A stretch of DNA of 25,319 bases, taken from NCBI GenBank assembly GCA_012798185.1, contig JAAZNS010000202.1, positions 1 through 25,319 on the forward strand. The letters are read 5' to 3'. The DNA comes from Chloroflexota bacterium. GTDB taxonomy: Bacteria; Chloroflexota; Anaerolineae; Anaerolineales; UBA4823. This document shows, piece after piece, positions 25,121 through 25,319 of the stretch (position 1 is its first letter; each line of letters begins with the position of its first letter). The position numbers and the translations under genes were made by a program. The notes beneath the pieces are model-generated. The model had not been told where the DNA came from, made no database searches, and worked only from the letters and a program-made list of their open reading frames with translations.

Positions 25121-25319
25121 AATAGCCAATCGAGGTTTTATTAATCGGATATTTCCCTCATCATGATGGGTAATAGTAATTTCACCAGAAAAACCATCTT
25201 TTTCCATGACTATACATCTATCTTACTGCAGGGAAATCCGGTTTTGGAATTTTTAATTGCCATAAAAAGCTGCCAGGCAAAAAAGCTGATCTTAGTGAAA
25301 AGTACCCCTTGATAAATAC
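25121..25319. other. Right-edge sequence with no recognised gene
   Basis: The last 199 nt are AT-rich and show no frame with a convincing start. A short minus-strand frame (from an ATG at 25205-25207) runs through the terminator hairpin and was not accepted. Confidence 0.4.

Noticed and set aside
25073..25207. Minus-strand 44-codon frame at the right edge
   Set aside because: It reads through the strong terminator hairpin and lacks any support as a gene.
1..25319. tRNA, rRNA, CRISPR array, transposase or phage genes
   Set aside because: All intergenic stretches were read on both strands and none shows the expected structures or coding motifs.

Overview
The window looks like a chromosomal segment of a free-living, probably anaerobic member of the Chloroflexota, most likely class Anaerolineae. 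This is inferred from gene content: a cobalamin mutase fused to a GlmL/MutL-type reactivase, lipoproteins with Ala/Pro/Glu-rich linkers, WYL regulators, and large PAS-rich kinases and chemoreceptors with moderate-GC coding sequence and AT-rich gaps. No rRNA, tRNA, CRISPR array, transposase or phage gene was seen.

Left arm (1-7010, all minus strand, read right to left). A MurR/RpiR-type regulator overlaps by 4 nt an octopine/opine-dehydrogenase-family oxidoreductase. It is followed by a 1229-residue protein joining a B12-binding domain, an aminomutase-like TIM barrel and a MutL-type ASKHA reactivase. A solute-binding lipoprotein of an oligopeptide/nickel-type ABC transporter runs off the left edge. 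I read this as a regulated uptake-and-catabolism cluster for an unidentified amino acid, opine or related compound. It is the best candidate here for an undescribed pathway.

Middle (7414-13261). A ribA-type GTP cyclohydrolase II with an unusual Cys/His-rich N-terminus is followed by an SDR oxidoreductase. A convergent VOC-family protein comes next. Then a minus-strand pair encodes a WYL-domain regulator and, 2 nt downstream, a two-domain glycoside hydrolase lipoprotein (GH26-like plus GH114-like). Divergent from the WYL gene is a GyrI-like effector-binding protein, and a TGACA-N5-TGTCA palindrome lies between the two.

Right arm (13262-25319). This is a signalling region. It holds a stand-alone CheY-like receiver, a minus-strand 6-phosphofructokinase, a soluble REC-PAS-PAS-PAS-GAF-PAS histidine kinase with an HRVKNNL-type phosphoacceptor, and two tandem methyl-accepting chemotaxis proteins. 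A strong hairpin terminator follows the last one. The AT-rich gaps carry two diverged copies of a 78-nt element with terminal inverted repeats (13667-13744 and 22071-22148) and several short palindromes that may be operators.

Starts were moved from the longest frame wherever a good ribosome binding site and family length favoured a later codon; this affects eight genes. Functional calls come from reading motifs by eye. Substrate specificities are inference.
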